NCBI GenBank assembly: GCA_916700875.1
Contig: CAKAKS010000039.1
Location: 29,186,794-29,250,793 of the forward strand
Direction: 5' to 3'
Source: Sebastes aleutianus
Taxonomy: Eukaryota > Chordata > Actinopteri > Perciformes > Sebastidae
DNA: 64,000 bases
This document shows, in pieces, positions 1-13,814 of the stretch (position 1 is the first letter of the stretch; every line of letters starts with the position of its first letter). The notes beneath the pieces are model-generated. The model had not been told where the DNA came from. It made no database searches and saw nothing but the letters and a program-made list of their open reading frames with translations. The translations under genes were made by a program, and so were the position numbers.

Positions 1-574
1 CGTAGTTAGTGTAAAAAGAGTAGTGTGTGTTCAGAATATTGAATCATTTCAACTAGAAAACAATTGAAATGTAACCTCTATAGCGCGGCAACCCATCTGT
101 CTGTCCGTGTGTGTATGTTCGTGTCAACAGGTGCAGTGAAAGGTGTGGGCCGAAGCAGAGTTACACCAGCTTTTATGTATTCTGTAATTAACACTGATCC
201 CATATTTATTTACTGTTGCAGAGCAGACGTGATTGGACCACAGGGACCGCGCATACACACACACGTACACACAGAGAAGCGGCATCATTAGAAACCATTA
301 GCAGACAACATTAAGTGGCTAACGGCTACAACAACACCAGGCTGTTAAACTTTATGATCATTATTATAGGAAACGACGATTGCTGCCGCTATGATAACAG
401 GTGTAGAGCAAGTTATTTCTGTTTGATTTCAGCAGATGACGGACTGCGAAGGAAGGATGCATGGAAGGATTCAGCTTTCATGAATACTCTCTTCAGTCAA
501 CTATAGCTTCTAATTTTTTTCCCATGCTGTGTTGTGTCGTATTTGTGTACGTTTTGGTGAATTAATGTTGAAAT
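1..574. other. intronic sequence, nothing recognised
   Basis: AT-rich unique-looking sequence in the large 3' intron of znf423. No supported gene, RNA or element. Confidence 0.6.
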
Positions 575-1329
575 TAGGGCTGTCAAATAACGCAAATGTG
601 TTTTAACGCCACTAATTTCTTTAAAGCATTAACACAACTTGCGATTTTTAATTAACCTCTTAAAAAAATCCGACGGGCCGCCAACGTGCCCGGCCGCTAT
701 TCGATCTTTCAGAGGTTGACGCTATAGTGAAGATACTGGCATCATATGAAACTAGAAAACCTGGAATCCTTTGGGACCAACCATGTCATACTAGCTTCTC
801 GCAAAAGAGGCTAAACAACGCTCCAAACTTGCGCTAAATTTTAGCAAGGAAAAACTGGCATGGCCATATTCATGGGGTCCTTTGATCTCTGACCTCAAGA
901 TATAAAAATGAAAATGTGTTCTATGGGTACCCACGAGTCTCCCCTTTACAGACATGCCCACTTTATGATGATCACATGCATTTTTGGGCAAGTCATAGTC
1001 AAGTCAGCACACTGACACACTGACAGCTGTTGTTGCCTGTTGGGCTTGAGTTTGCCGTGTTATGATTTGAGCATATTTTTTATGCTAAATGCAGTACCTG
1101 TGAGGGTTTCTGGACAATATTTGTCATTGTTTTGTGTTGTTAATTTATTTCCTGTATTAAATATGTACATACATTTGCATAAAGATAACACATTTGCCCA
1201 CTCACAGGTTAATTTAAGTACATTTTGAACAGATTAAAAGCGTGCGATAAATTTGTGTTTAATTGCGATTAATTATGGACAATCATGCGATTAATCGCAA
1301 TTAAAGATTTTAATGGATCGACAGCCCTA
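575..1329 (+). mobile_element. TAGGGCTGTCAA hAT-like MITE, copy 1
   Basis: Starts TAGGGCTGTCAAATAACGC and ends ATCGACAGCCCTA, imperfect terminal inverted repeats. Flanking 8-mers GTTGAAAT / ATTGTAAT agree at 6 of 8 positions, fitting a decayed 8-bp hAT target duplication. The body carries the family core (TATGGGTACCCACGAGTCTC, then CTTTACAGACATGCCCACTT). No coding capacity. Confidence 0.85.
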
Positions 1330-1920
1330 ATTGTAATATTGAGTTGCATCTTATCTGACAGGCCAATAAGTGGGTCACTATCCTACCCAAAGCAATACCC
1401 TCTAACTCACATTGTACACCATACAGGCAGTAAAACATGCAATTTAGCTTATAATATATCATCAATCATAAATGTAATATTTCATTAGTTCCCTCAGTGT
1501 TGACCAAGGAGCTTATCAAAAAGTTCAGTGTAACAAACTGCACACCCACACAAACTGTGCTGTGGGGACAGTAAAGTCATTAAAGATAAATTTAGACAGA
1601 ATCACTTTTCGGAAAATAATGGTGTGGTCCAAGTGGTATTATTAGAAACTAAAATAAGACGCAGCACACAGAGCGGGGAGATGTGCTGAGCGAGGCAAGT
1701 ATCCATGAGTAAGCATCTGGGTGAACGAGAGGTTAAAAAAGGAGAGATGGGAAGCAGGGAGGCGGGGCTTGAGCTCAGTCTACTCGCCCTGGGCTAAAGT
1801 GAACCAGAGAAAGAGAGGAGGGAAGAAATGAAACAGAGAGAGTGAGAGAGAGAGAGGAAGGAAGGATTGGAGGCAGAGAGAGAAAGGCCAGCTTCTTCTC
1901 TGATGCAGTATTCTGTGTGT

Positions 1921-2026
<106 letters not shown>

Positions 2027-2519
2027 CTGCATATTTGTGCCTGTTTGTGTGTATGAATAATTCAGGTCCATGGAGAGGGCAGCCTGCTGCGGTAATGAGG
2101 AGGACATGCATTGATACCAAATATTGCTGGTGGGAAGCTATCGATCCGACAGCCGTTTGTCCAAACTTAAATCTGGAAGCCGGCGCTGTCTGCAGCCTTT
2201 ACAGTGACTAATGGACAGACGAGCAGACGGAAAGATGGACGCTACGGTGCTTAGGCTGATGAAAATTATAGTAATTATGGTGGCATTAGTCTAATAAAGA
2301 TGTGAAAATGCCTCAATGCTAGATATTTCACATTTGCAAAGTGTTCCACAGTGCTGAATAATCCTGAACAGAAAGTTAAGCACACAAAGTTAGGTAACTG
2401 ACTGTCTGACTGTCTTTTTTCTATAGGAAGTCAGGACCACCATGGTGATAATTTTGAGGTTCAAACACTGCTCTTGCATGGGATTTGATTTCCCTCTTGG
2501 ATAACTCTCTTCAAAAGAT

Positions 2520-2541
2520 GTAAAAGTCTATAGACTTTTAC
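2520..2541. repeat. perfect 22-bp palindrome
   Basis: GTAAAAGTCTA followed immediately by its exact reverse complement TAGACTTTTAC, with no spacer. It could be a fold-back point or a dimeric binding site; no larger element was seen around it. Confidence 0.9.
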
Positions 2542-3595
2542 TTACTTATAATACTTTCCAAAAAGTGCCAGTCTTCCCTCCATGAGTGAATATTTAACTT
2601 CCGTTAGAGCCGGTTTGAAATCAAATTGACTGGAGGTCAAAAGGCCACTGAAACACTTTAGACTACCATCATAACATCATACCAATGCAATCTTTTTTTC
2701 TTCCAAACTTTCACTGAGCACTTTTATTTCACTGCTTCATTTATCATCACAATAACAGTCAACACTCAAACGGGCACGTCTTTGCATACTGCAGGCAAAG
2801 AGTATACAGTAGAAGCAAAGAGACAAAACAACCTCTTATACATCCATGGTCTGTGGTCTATTGTGCATTTATTTTGGAGGTCCTTGACATGAAATAGTTT
2901 GAGATTGCTCTCAAAATCTGTGTGCTGGATTTGTCTAACTTCCATTTATGTCCATCACTCACACAAAAAAGTTAAATATATAAATAAGTAAGTAAGTAAA
3001 TAGTTATAATATTATGCATATATATAATATTTTCATTGTTCAACACAGGCCATTTTCGTAGAGACGTTAAATATGACAATAGAATAGAAATCATTTTGTT
3101 TTACTTTTGTACGGCACTTTGTAGTTGTACTATTTACTAGCTTTCAGTCCAAAATGGCGGAAGTGTAGCTCTGCTGCTGGGCGCTGATGTTCCAATGGAA
3201 CGACCAATTGGCTTTCACTTCTTATAAATAAACGTCCTTTGCTGCAGGTGCATTGGAATGCTAGGTAGGCTAAAGCTAGTCCTGTTTGACCTTGTGATAA
3301 ACCCTATTATTCGTGATTTACCCCTAAGCCCCGGCTAGTCCTGATCGGCCCCATTGTGGAAAACGGGCAGTTCCTGTCAGAGCTCACAGAGAAAAAAGAA
3401 AAACATGCCAAAAACCTTTGTTTCAACCTTCTCCTCCGCTCCCCTTCTTGCCAAACTTCACATCTCCCCCGTCCACACATGAACATACACCCACACAGAG
3501 AGACTGACTCTCTTTTCTGGTGTCACAGTGTCAGATATTCCAGGTTACGGAGAACACTGGGGAAATTACACCTCTACCTAGGCCCCTAGCACTGT

Positions 3596-3632
<37 letters not shown>

Positions 3633-4584
3633 TCCAGTGAATCTCACGGGTAAACCTGTTACCGCAGGGGAAGTGGACAGACAATGAAGAGAGGGAGGCA
3701 CTGGTGGGGGGGTTGAGGAGGGGGTAGGATGATGGAGTGCGGGAGAGAGCAGCAGGGATTAAAGGAGGAGAGGACAGAGGAAGTGAAGCCAACTAGACCA
3801 GGCCATTCAACCAGTCCCATAGCTTCTCATTATGGAAGTGGGGAATTCACATCACTGTGTACAAGATATTTTCTCCTCAGATGTATTAACAAATTAACTA
3901 GCATGTGGTATATTCAATAATATGGGTATAAAATGTATTTGCGTCCCCATACATGCAGAGTAGACGCAACCATGAGATGCTGGAACATGACTGGATCCAT
4001 ATTTCTTTCTCATTAGTGTTGGAGAAACAGGCATCGATGCCAACACCACTGAAAATGTTGATCTTGCGTGTGTGTGTAGTCTAAATTTATTATTCACAAA
4101 TTAATTAGAAAATAGAAAGAAGTCCTGTGAATTATTAAGACTAAGTAGCACTCGCCCAACTGGTGTGTTAGCGGTTAACTCGCTAACTAGAGTAGTTTAC
4201 CAACTAGCCCTACAAGTAGCCACTACATCAACAAAGCCTTAAGAACAACATACTGTAGGCCTATTATCAAATAATTCTTGCTTTGCCAATTTTTGGTGTG
4301 ACCAGGCCATTTTTAGTGACTTTCCAGTACATTCAACAGTATATTCATTCAGTAAGGAAACTCTAGGTAACTAGAGTGACTACATATTGAATAATCAGTG
4401 TTGTAGTGGAAGAGGGAAAGCCTCCAGGACAATCTTCTGACTGTACCTGCTGTACATATGACTAAGTAGACCAATATACAAATTCTATTCATTTGTGTTA
4501 TTTCCATTATAATGGCATATGCCCCTAGTTTTATGAAGTGCTTTACAGTAAAGTCTGAACAAGTACAACAGAATAAGGTAAAAA

Positions 4585-5315
4585 CTAGTCTCGCATAGCC
4601 AGAGATATCTCAACGTATCTACATACAACGGTTCGTATGATATCTTCCGAAAAAATTATTCCTAATTTTTTTATTCCTACGAATGTCCAGCAACATGTGA
4701 TGCACTTGTAAATTTCTGCTCCAGTCTTTTCAAAATGAACTTCTTTCTTCACAGGAAAAAACTTGTGTAGGTTTAGGCAAAAAGAAATACCTCCTTAGGT
4801 TTAGGAAAATATCAACTTGGTTAGGTTTAGGCAACAAAACTACTTAGGTTTAGGAAAAGATTGTGGTTTGGGTTAAAAGAACACAAGTGGCGTAACTTAA
4901 GAATGGAAGTTAAGTGACAAAAACTACTAATTTTTCATGCATTTTCTTACGAATGTCCAGCAACACGTGTAAATCTCCGCTTGTTACATGCATACAGTCT
5001 TTTCAAAATAAATTTCCGTCTTCACAGGAAACTGGTTAGGTTTAGGCAACAAACTTCTTAGTTAGGTTTAGGAAAAGATCGTGGTTTGGGTTAAAATAAC
5101 TCCGGACGTGGCACGTAGCTGAAGTACGGAAGTTACGTGACAAATAAATCAATGTTGACTTCTGGTTACACACGGGGTACGAACAGCAGTCTCCGGGGCG
5201 AAAGTCCAGTGATTTTGATTACATATGAATTGATTTTGTGGGATACTGTATATACGAATTACAGCGCATTACTTTTTGTAGGTATAGCTACAACGATGTA
5301 TGAGCCTGCCTATCT
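4585..5315 (+). repeat. AGGTTTAGG-family dispersed repeat, copy A
   Basis: Begins near CAACGTATCTACATACAACG, contains two tandem half-units (each 'acgaatgtccagcaacaygtg ... tcttcacaggaaa ... GGTTAGGTTTAGGCAACAAA') and ends near GGTATAGCTACAACGATGTA. The same modules recur at 10690-11256 and 23926-24135. No coding capacity or clear terminal repeats; class unknown. Confidence 0.75.
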
Positions 5316-6314
5316 CCACAGCGCTGTCAGCGCTAAAGAAAGGTCTGGATCCACACGTTATCATTTTGGTATAGAAGGGGAAAAAAAACACTCTGGATTG
5401 TTTACATTTCTATAAACCAACCACAATCGTCTTGGGCATCGCTAAGCCCAGGATGCAGGGACAGTGTCCTTGCAAAATAGATAGTGGAGATAGCAGAAGT
5501 GGCAGAGAAGGCCGCGTGAGATACGCGGCCAATGGCAGACTTATGCCTCTTCTATGTCTACATCCAGTGAGTCAGACTAGGTAAAAACTGAAGGTAGCTG
5601 GCCTAGAAAGACTGCAATCAACAGGCTCAAGTGGCTTATAGACAGAGTAAAAGCTTGTCACCTGATTGGTCTTTAGCACCCATCCATGTGACTGATGCAG
5701 GTGCTTTATTCCATGCTTCCTGTGGCACTAAAAGCATGGATTGAAAATAGAGTGGTGGGAGGCGTTTCAGACCCTTTTCACAATTGCTTTTTGTTCTGTG
5801 GTAAGTCTGACACAAAGTGGCACGGGGAATCAAACCTACAGTACCACTCTGAGCAGCCACAGCGGGCACTATGAGACCACACTCGCAAATACACACCCAC
5901 GCACTTACACACTGAACGTCAATCGTACTATAAATACACACAGACACACAATTACAGTACACACAATTACTGCCAATCACACTGTACTTGCTCATTCACA
6001 TTCTCTCTTTCTCTGTCACACACACACTCGCATACCCACCCACCCCAGGCAGCAGCACTCCAACCTCAGCCTCTCCTTCACCTGTACAGGCAAGTAATTA
6101 CAATGTGACACCAGACAGACTAAAAACACCCCTGCAATTACTACTGCGGAGAGAGAAAATGTGAGTGGGGAACAGGTCCAAATTTCTTATTTTAACATGT
6201 ATTTATATTATTATGAGGCGAGCCTTTTGTCCTTTCCATTAATAGTGTCTTCATTTCTGGTAACTCATACTAGTAAACAAAACTTTTATTCATTAATTCT
6301 AGTTAAAGTTAAAG
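5316..6314. other. intronic sequence, nothing recognised
   Basis: Unique-looking sequence with degenerate CA-rich stretches around 5890-6050. No gene or element supported. Confidence 0.5.
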
Positions 6315-6725
6315 GAGGGCTGTCAAAGTTAACGCGATAATAATGTGTTAACGCAGATTCGTGTTAACGCCACTAATTTCTCTAACGCATTAATGCAAAC
6401 GATCTTTCGGAGGTTGTAGCAAGCTCAGTCTCAAAGCTAGAGTGAAGATGCTGGTATCATATGAAAAAAAGAAAACCTAAGGAATCCATTGGTACCAACC
6501 ATGTCATACTACCTTGTCGCAAAGGAGGTTAAATAACGCTCCAAACTTACGCTCAAATTTGGCAAGGAAAAACAGTAATGGACAGTTTCAAAGGGGTCCC
6601 TTGACCTCTGACCTCAAGTTATGTGAATGAAAATGGGTTTTATGGGTACCCACGAGTCTCCCCTTTACAGACATGCCCACTTTATGATAATCGCATCTAA
6701 ATATTTTAATCGATTGACAGCCCTA
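6315..6725 (+). mobile_element. TAGGGCTGTCAA hAT-like MITE, copy 2 (internally deleted)
   Basis: Starts GAGGGCTGTCAAAGTTAACG and ends ATCGATTGACAGCCCTA. Flanking 8-mers AGTTAAAG / ATTCAAAG agree at 6 of 8. At 411 bp it has lost the AT-rich half present in the ~750-bp copies. It contains a perfect DR1 motif at 6602-6614. Confidence 0.85.
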
Positions 6726-7525
6726 ATTCAAAGATAAATACAAGCAAAACAGAGAGAGGTGAGATTTCTTGTATGGCTAAAAGATTAGACAGACATGACT
6801 GATGAGGCGCAAGGCCAAGCATCCATGTTCCCTTTCTGCAACACAACACAGTCCTAGTTCCATTCCAGACTGACGCAAAGTGATAATCTCCGCTGCCCAC
6901 TTGCTGTCTTCTACATGATGGCTAAATTAGACCGGACACTGGCGCGAACAGTGGGAGAAGGGGAGAAAGAAGCTAGATTATATGCAAGACAGGATCCAAA
7001 CTCCAAACACTGAGCATACAAGCGTGGGGCAGTTGCATCTAGGACACGCCCGACTCCTCAACTATAAAGAAAAAACATCTGGATAGCATCCAAAAGCACC
7101 ATGCATCAACACACATACTCACACATGCACACACTCTCCACACACTCTAATGAAGCCCCGGTAGTGACGAAGAGCAGCAGGGAGCGGCGCGGATCGCCGA
7201 AGACAAGTGTGTGTGTGTGTGTGTGAGCTTTTCGTCGCAGAGTGTGTGTGTATGCGTGTGCGTCTCCGGCGGGATAATTATGGCGCTCCTCGGCAGCTGA
7301 GCGTGCCAGATGTACTGGGAGAAGGAGGAGGAGGAGGTGGTGGTGGTGGGGGAGGAGGATGAAGTGGAGGAGGAGGAGGAGGAGGCGCGGCGCAGAGCAG
7401 AGAGGGAGCCCAGCACCAGGAGCAATACAGCGGGGAGCATACAGAGTGTTATGTGAATACATTAGTGTGAATGTGTTGTGTATCTATGCACTGATGTGTG
7501 TCCGCGTGTACCTGGGAATGTTGTG

Positions 7526-7579
<54 letters not shown>

Positions 7580-10500
7580 CTGCAGAGGATGTCTCAGTAT
7601 GAGTATTTCCAGACGGATGTCCGTGTTAGTACGTAGAAATACTGTGTGTTTGTGCGTGTGTTTGTGTGCGTGTGCCTGTGTGTGTATATTTGGCATGGCC
7701 AGTTTTGTTTCTTGCCATCCACCATTAGCAGGTTGGCTCTGTCACAAATGAGTGTCTCTCATCCAGGAGAGATACGAGGATGAAGAGGGACAGAGAACAT
7801 GAGATGAGGAGGTGGAGGTGGGTCGGTGGGGAAGGAGAGAGCAGGTAGAGGAGGAGAGCGTGGAGGGTCACAGAAGGAGAAAACGGAGTAAGAAAGTAAC
7901 GAAGAGAAAAAAAACGTGGACAAAGTTCTGAAAATGACTTATTCCACCGAAACCCACATTACATGACAATACAATATTAGCATAATGATTGTAATTATCA
8001 TTATGTTGTGGGTGGAGGGGGGGCTCACGTGGTGTTCGCGGCCCCACTCTGTGTCCAATCTACAAACCTGCAGTATGCCACCAGATTACAAAGCCTTTAA
8101 ACAGAACATATCCCCACGTGACGGAGCGCTGCAGGTGAGCTGTTACACCGTGTAGGACATTGTGCGGGAACAGGCTGTCAGTGAATGAAGCCCATATTGC
8201 TGCTTCTATTGCAATGACTACTGACGTTCAAAATATGTGCCTTTGGAGCATCACGTACAATCACTTGGATTGTGTTCAGCAATTCAAATAGATCTGGTGT
8301 TGTGATCGCTGGCGATTGTTTCCGGGGTTGAGCAAACAATGAGCAAGTCAATCAGAGCTTTGTAGGCAGGATTTACCAAGCACGGATTTGCATCCGAAAA
8401 ATTTGCACGGAAATTTACAAAAACTGATTTTGTGGGTTCTAATATTACTAATAATACTTGCACACCCCTGCGGAATAGTTGTGTGGGGGAAAAATATTCG
8501 GACGGACCTCGATTTCAACGGAATTTCCGTTAGCGGAAATATATGTTTGACCAATGAAATCCTTTGTTCCAACTTTTTGCGTCATTCTGCATAATAATTA
8601 GCCATGTGCTTCTGTTTGTTGCACAGACAGTGTGTATTTTGGGAGCAATGGGCCTTCAAACAATGGGCGTTAGTTTTCGGGGTAACAGACTGTCAGACAA
8701 ATGTTTTTTTTTTTTTGTGTTGTTTCGGAATAACAATGGGCCGTCCAATTCTCAACACCCAATAATGTGCGCCAAACACTACCACCTCAACAACCAAATA
8801 AAGGACAATATATGGCTTAAGATCACCCACCAACTGGGATACGATGAAGATGGTCATGTAGCTGATATGGACTTGACAATGTTATATGTTGTCACGGAAC
8901 GGGGCTAGCCACAACAGCTAGCATTAGCATCAAATTTGGGGTTAGTTTATGTATTGTGTAATTAAGTTTTTGTTGGGTGGAGTGGACACCGACTATTTAG
9001 GAGGAAACTCATTTGGCCTCATTGACGAAAATAGAACAAGGAAACACAAATAATTCACACCGGAATCGTTGTGCATAGTTGTCATGCAGAAAATTTGCGG
9101 TATTCCCGTAACGCATTTTTGCATTGCACTGGTGAGAAAAAGCTTTAAGAATGGGAACATCGTCTTCCTGTGCTAGAGACAGAAAAAGGATGCAGCAGAA
9201 ATATTGCCACAAAAATGGTAAAAAGGGTGAGCTGAATGCTGCTCTACAGGTTATTGTACAGTAAGCCGACTTTCAGAAACGACAACACTTAAATCGGCAC
9301 ATCTGATCAGATACTACCGCAACTTCTCGGTGGACTTCAAATGACATTGGTGGGATGGATAAATATCTCTCTACTGATTGGTTAAGGCAAAATAACAACT
9401 CCCAAACAGTGTTAGACAAAATAAAGAAGAGAAAGAAAGTCATTCTGAAAAAAAAGATCTTCTTCTACCTGTCACTGATGGCCAATGGATTTGTCATTTT
9501 ATTCAGCCCCATTAGATAAATGTCTAAATGTATAAGCTCAGTCATAAAGCACACACTAACATTGCTGCTGTCAGCAAAAGGTCTGGATGAATGGCAAAGT
9601 TCCAGCTGAAATCTGCTGATTATACTGTACAGCGTTGATTAAAACAACAACTGATGGATCACTCTTACATTTAAAGCAAATACCTCACAGAGTTTCCTGC
9701 AACATATGGAAACTGACTGGATCAGTATGGCAGATCATTGCATATTGTGTAAATGTTCATACATTATAGAGAAAAGCAAGTAAGCTGAAAGGAAAGAATA
9801 AAAGCAAACAAGGGAAAATAGATTAAAAAAGGAGGGCAGAAAGTAAGAGATTCTCTCCTCCCTGGCTGGCTTTGTCACCTTGCTCACCCAAGGGGGGGTG
9901 GGGCAGAGCAAAGCACCTTGGGAAATTACTGAAACCAGAATGCATTGATTTGTCCAGGATGATGTGTGTGCATGCCTGTGTGTGTGTGTTTTTGTCAGAA
10001 GGCCTTTGTACTGCAATAAAGAGAACAGCCTGGTCGACATCTGTTTAGAGACGAAAGATAAGAGCGACAGTGTATACCGTTGTTTCAACCTTTCTCTCTT
10101 CCTCGCTCTCGCTCCCTGCCTTCTCCTGTCTTCTGCCGTGTAATTAAGAGCCAAAGAAAACCCTTCAACCTCTCCCAGCATGGCTTTGCATCCCACCTCA
10201 CGCTGTGCTGTTGCTCGTCTTTAAACCATCTTCCCTTTCTCTCCAGGTGATGTATGCTACGGTCTGACTGAAACATGATTTTAGTCCACTGCTGAATCAA
10301 CAGCTCGTGGTGGAGCTGACTGCTACTCAACATGATGCATCATGACATGTTAGTCTGGATTCACCAACACTGCCAAACTGTTTTGTTTGTTTTTTTGGCC
10401 AATGTCTTTTTTTTTTGCTTATATTCTAAGTCTTGTTTTCTCCCCCTCTCTCAACCCAACAGCTTGTAAAACCTTGACTGACAAAAATCACTTGATCGGC

Positions 10501-10689
10501 AATGAACCACCACTGGCAACAGGCCCAAATATACAGTATGTATGCCAAGCACTGTGTATATCACTGTGTGATCTGTGTATTCAAAGCCAGATTACAGTGA
10601 AGCAAAACTCCAGAAATGAGAATCACATCAACATGGGCTGTACATTTTGCATTGCACTGACTCAATCTTAGATCATTTTGGCCATTATG
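6726..10689. other. intronic sequence with GA/GT microsatellites
   Basis: No gene found. Holds (GT)n at 7525-7577, GGA-rich runs at 7320-7400 and GA-rich tracts at 7790-7920. The stretch 8300-9300 is unique-looking with some A/T runs; I could not classify it. Confidence 0.5.
7525..7577 (+). repeat. (GT)n microsatellite
   Basis: GT dinucleotide run of about 26 units, followed by degenerate GT-rich sequence to about 7690. Confidence 0.97.
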
Positions 10690-11256
10690 TATATACCCAA
10701 CGTATCTTCATACAACAGTTCATATGATATCTTACGCAAAGTTATTTCTCATTTTTCGTGCATTTTCCTACGAATATAAAGCAACATGTGACGCATATGT
10801 CCATTTCTGCTCGTTCTTTTCAAAATAATCCTTCGTCCTCACATGAAACACCTCGGTTAGGTTTAGGCAACAAAACTACTTAGTTACGTTTAGGAAAAGA
10901 TCAACTTGGTAAGGTCTAGGCAACAAAACTACTTAGTTAAGTTTAGTTAAAGGTCGACTTGGTTAGGTTTAGGCAACAAAACTACTTAGTTAGGCTTAAG
11001 CAATAAAACTACTTAGTTAAGTTTGGCTAAAGGTTGACTTGGTTAGGTCTAGGCAACAAAACTACTTGTTTTGGTTTAGGAAAAGATCGACTTGGTTAGA
11101 TTTAGGAAACAAGACTACTTGTTTTGGTTTAGGAAATGAAACTACTTAGGTTTGGGAAAAGATTATGGATTACATATAAATTGATTTTGTGGGATATACG
11201 AATTACAGTTCATTACTTTTCATAGGTATAGCTACGAACGATGTATGAGAACAGCC
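10690..11256 (+). repeat. AGGTTTAGG-family dispersed repeat, copy B, with tandem array
   Basis: Same flanking modules as copy A (CAACGTATCTTCATACAAC at the left, GGTATAGCTACGAACGATGT at the right). Its centre (about 10855-11165) is a degenerate tandem array of ~50-nt units of the form 'GGTTTAGGCAACAAAACTAC ttagtt ... aaaagatcgacttggtt'. The unit is repeated more often than in copy A, so copy number varies within the family. Confidence 0.8.
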
Positions 11257-13233
11257 TGATATACCTCTACCCTACACTGCAATATGAGTTACTGTCGCAT
11301 TATGTCTAAGACACAGCAAACACTGCTTGATACAGATTAGGTTTTACTGTACACTGTTACTTGTGTCTGATTCTTGTCTCAGTTGCATTTCAGACGCTCT
11401 GCTTTGATGGAATGTTTGGTCTGCATTAACAGCAGGGAATCAGCTGTCATACTGTGACACGTCCAAAATGTCGAGATGGTGCAATAAAGGGAAAAAGGCG
11501 TATTAAAAAAATATTTGTTTTTTCTATAAAGTGGTGTACATTCATTTAGATGAGTCTAGCTTTCAGTGTTTACTTCAGAATCCAAAGCATGAACACATTG
11601 AAGCAGTGACCACAAATGAGCAGTGAGTCATACTTCACTTGAGTTTAACAACTGCATCGTGCAGCTGAGATGGTGTTAAAGCAGTTACAATTCTTCACCA
11701 CAAAGTCATGGTTCTCACTACCTCAATCTGGTTTCAGTGTTTTCCAGTAAATTCTTTAAAAAAACAAATCATTAACATGGTATTAGCAAAAAAGTAAACC
11801 TCGGGAAACTCATTTGTGCAGCTACTTAGAGAAATCCAAGGGCAACCAGCTTCATAATAATTATGTATTATCACCGTACCTTTGGCTCTCCCCTGCTCTT
11901 ATACCTTCTTTATTCATCTGCAATTAAACTCTATAGTCCCAATACACACCTTATTGTGTTCAACCATTGACTGAGTGAACTACCTGTCCTTTTACCAGCT
12001 GCTCGCTATGCAGCTGCTCAAAATACCATTAGTAACATGTAAAACTCCCACAGTGGACTGACACTTGTGCGTGAGCTCTCTCCATTTCTGTTTTTCTGTC
12101 TGGCACCATCTCCCCCTCTCTCTGCTGGTTCAAACAAGGCTAGCAAGGTGACCCTGAATCACAGGCTGTGTGAGTGTGCGCGTATGTGTGTGTGTATCTA
12201 TTAGTGTGTGTGCGCGCACGTATCTGCACGCATGTGTGTACAGTCCCAGTAATTAACACCAGCCACTAATGAAGTCCAGCTGCTCGGCAAGAGGACTGAG
12301 CGTGAGCCAAAATCTGCCAGAAATGGCTCTCATCCTCTCTGTCTCTCTCCTCCGACACACTCTCCTTCCGTCTCTCGCTTTATTCGACTTGATCCACCCA
12401 TCCACACCCACACTCTCTCTTCATTTCACCCCATTGATCTGCATTTCAGTTGTCTCTTTTCTCCCTCGCCTCTTCCCTGCATCGGTCCGGTTTACCTCTC
12501 CTACTGTTTGCTATCAGTATGAATCTACTCGATTGATCCGTAATCGCCACTATTTCTGTCAACATTTCTCACTTACTATAGAGTAGTGTCATTATAGCGA
12601 TGTGCAGTATCACTATTTGTTTGCGTTTGTCTGTCCGTCCCTTTTTCACTCCATTATATTCCCCTTTATTCCATTAGCTCATGCTCACAAATTTGCCTTT
12701 TTCAGTTTCTGATATTCCTATTATTCCATATATAGCACAGTGTTACTTTTTATAGTGGTTACATTATTTTGTACTGCATACATTTTAATAGACTTTACAC
12801 TGTTTTATTATTATACTGTTTTTATGTTTGGTACCTAATGTTTATGTTTGTGTATTTACATACAGGGATAAAACTCAGTGATTTTTGCAACCAATCCACA
12901 CGGTGAGTAAAATCCAATTTCTACAAGTCTCAAAACATTTACTAGCAGAGGATCAACATGAAATATTCACATTCATTAAAGGTGTCGGTTTCCCTTAATT
13001 ACAAAAAAAACAAACATATTTCCTCATGTACCTCGAGTGGCATTCCAACTTGTTTATCTTCCTCATAGGGTTAACACAGGTCACTCCTTACTGAATTGTG
13101 TTACTTTGGCTCTCTATTGCCACCAGTTTTCCAAATATACTTATACAATACACAATGAGCTCTCTATCATTTGTCAATCTTTCTAATATCAATTCAAATA
13201 ATATAAACAGATATGAATAGATTCAAACTTCAG
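11257..13233. other. intronic sequence, nothing recognised
   Basis: Unique-looking sequence with a short degenerate GT tract at 12165-12240 and a CT-rich stretch at 12330-12480. No gene or transposon end recognised. Confidence 0.5.
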
Positions 13234-13814
13234 TTGGTAACTTTGAGCAAATATGTGGAAAAAGTTACTTTTATAAAACTATCACTACATCCTGACAGTA
13301 GTGCATGAGACAGGTAATCTGTGGGGGGAAAAAAATCATGTTCCGCTCTCTCCTCCTGTGCTCCTGATGGCATTTGCAAGATTTCACCGCACCAGAAGGA
13401 AAACAACCAATCAGAGCTGAGCGAAAACTCGTCAACTCTGATCTAACGGTCAAACTAGGCAGCGCTGATCAAATCTGAATCAAGATTCTGTTTCTGTAAT
13501 GCCGATTTCTCGCTTAAAGAGTACTTGAGGCGAGAATCAGGCATTACAGTAACAGAATATTGATTCGTATTCGATCAGCGCTGCCTAGTTTGACAGTTTG
13601 AGCAGTGATTGACGGCTGCTTTAGAGACTGCTCAGCTCTGATTGGTTGTTTTTGTTTGGGCGTGGTAGAAACTTGCAAATACCATTAGGAGCACTAGGAG
13701 GGCGCAGACGAACATGATTTATTTTCACAGATTATCTTTCTAATGTACTACTGTAAGGATATAGTGACCGTTTTATAAAAATAACTTTTTACTATATTTA
13801 CTCAAAGTTAACAA
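13234..13814. mobile_element. foldback-type element with ~285-bp inverted arms
   Basis: The left arm (TTGGTAACTTTGAGC at 13234 to about 13520) is the imperfect reverse complement of the right arm (about 13526 to GCTCAAAGTTAACAA-like end at 13814). Matching landmarks: CAACCAATCAGAGCTGAGC on the left and GCTCAGCTCTGATTGGTTG on the right; CTAGGCAGCGCTGATC on the left and GATCAGCGCTGCCTAG on the right. Only a few bases separate the arms. The 8-mer AGATTCAA occurs on both flanks (near 13219 and 13833) but not abutting the arms, so a target duplication is uncertain. Confidence 0.85.

Noticed and set aside
4780..11160. AGGTTTAGG arrays as interstitial telomere sequence
   Set aside because: The repeat unit is about 50 bp with a fixed non-telomeric remainder, and vertebrate telomeres are TTAGGG; only a superficial resemblance.
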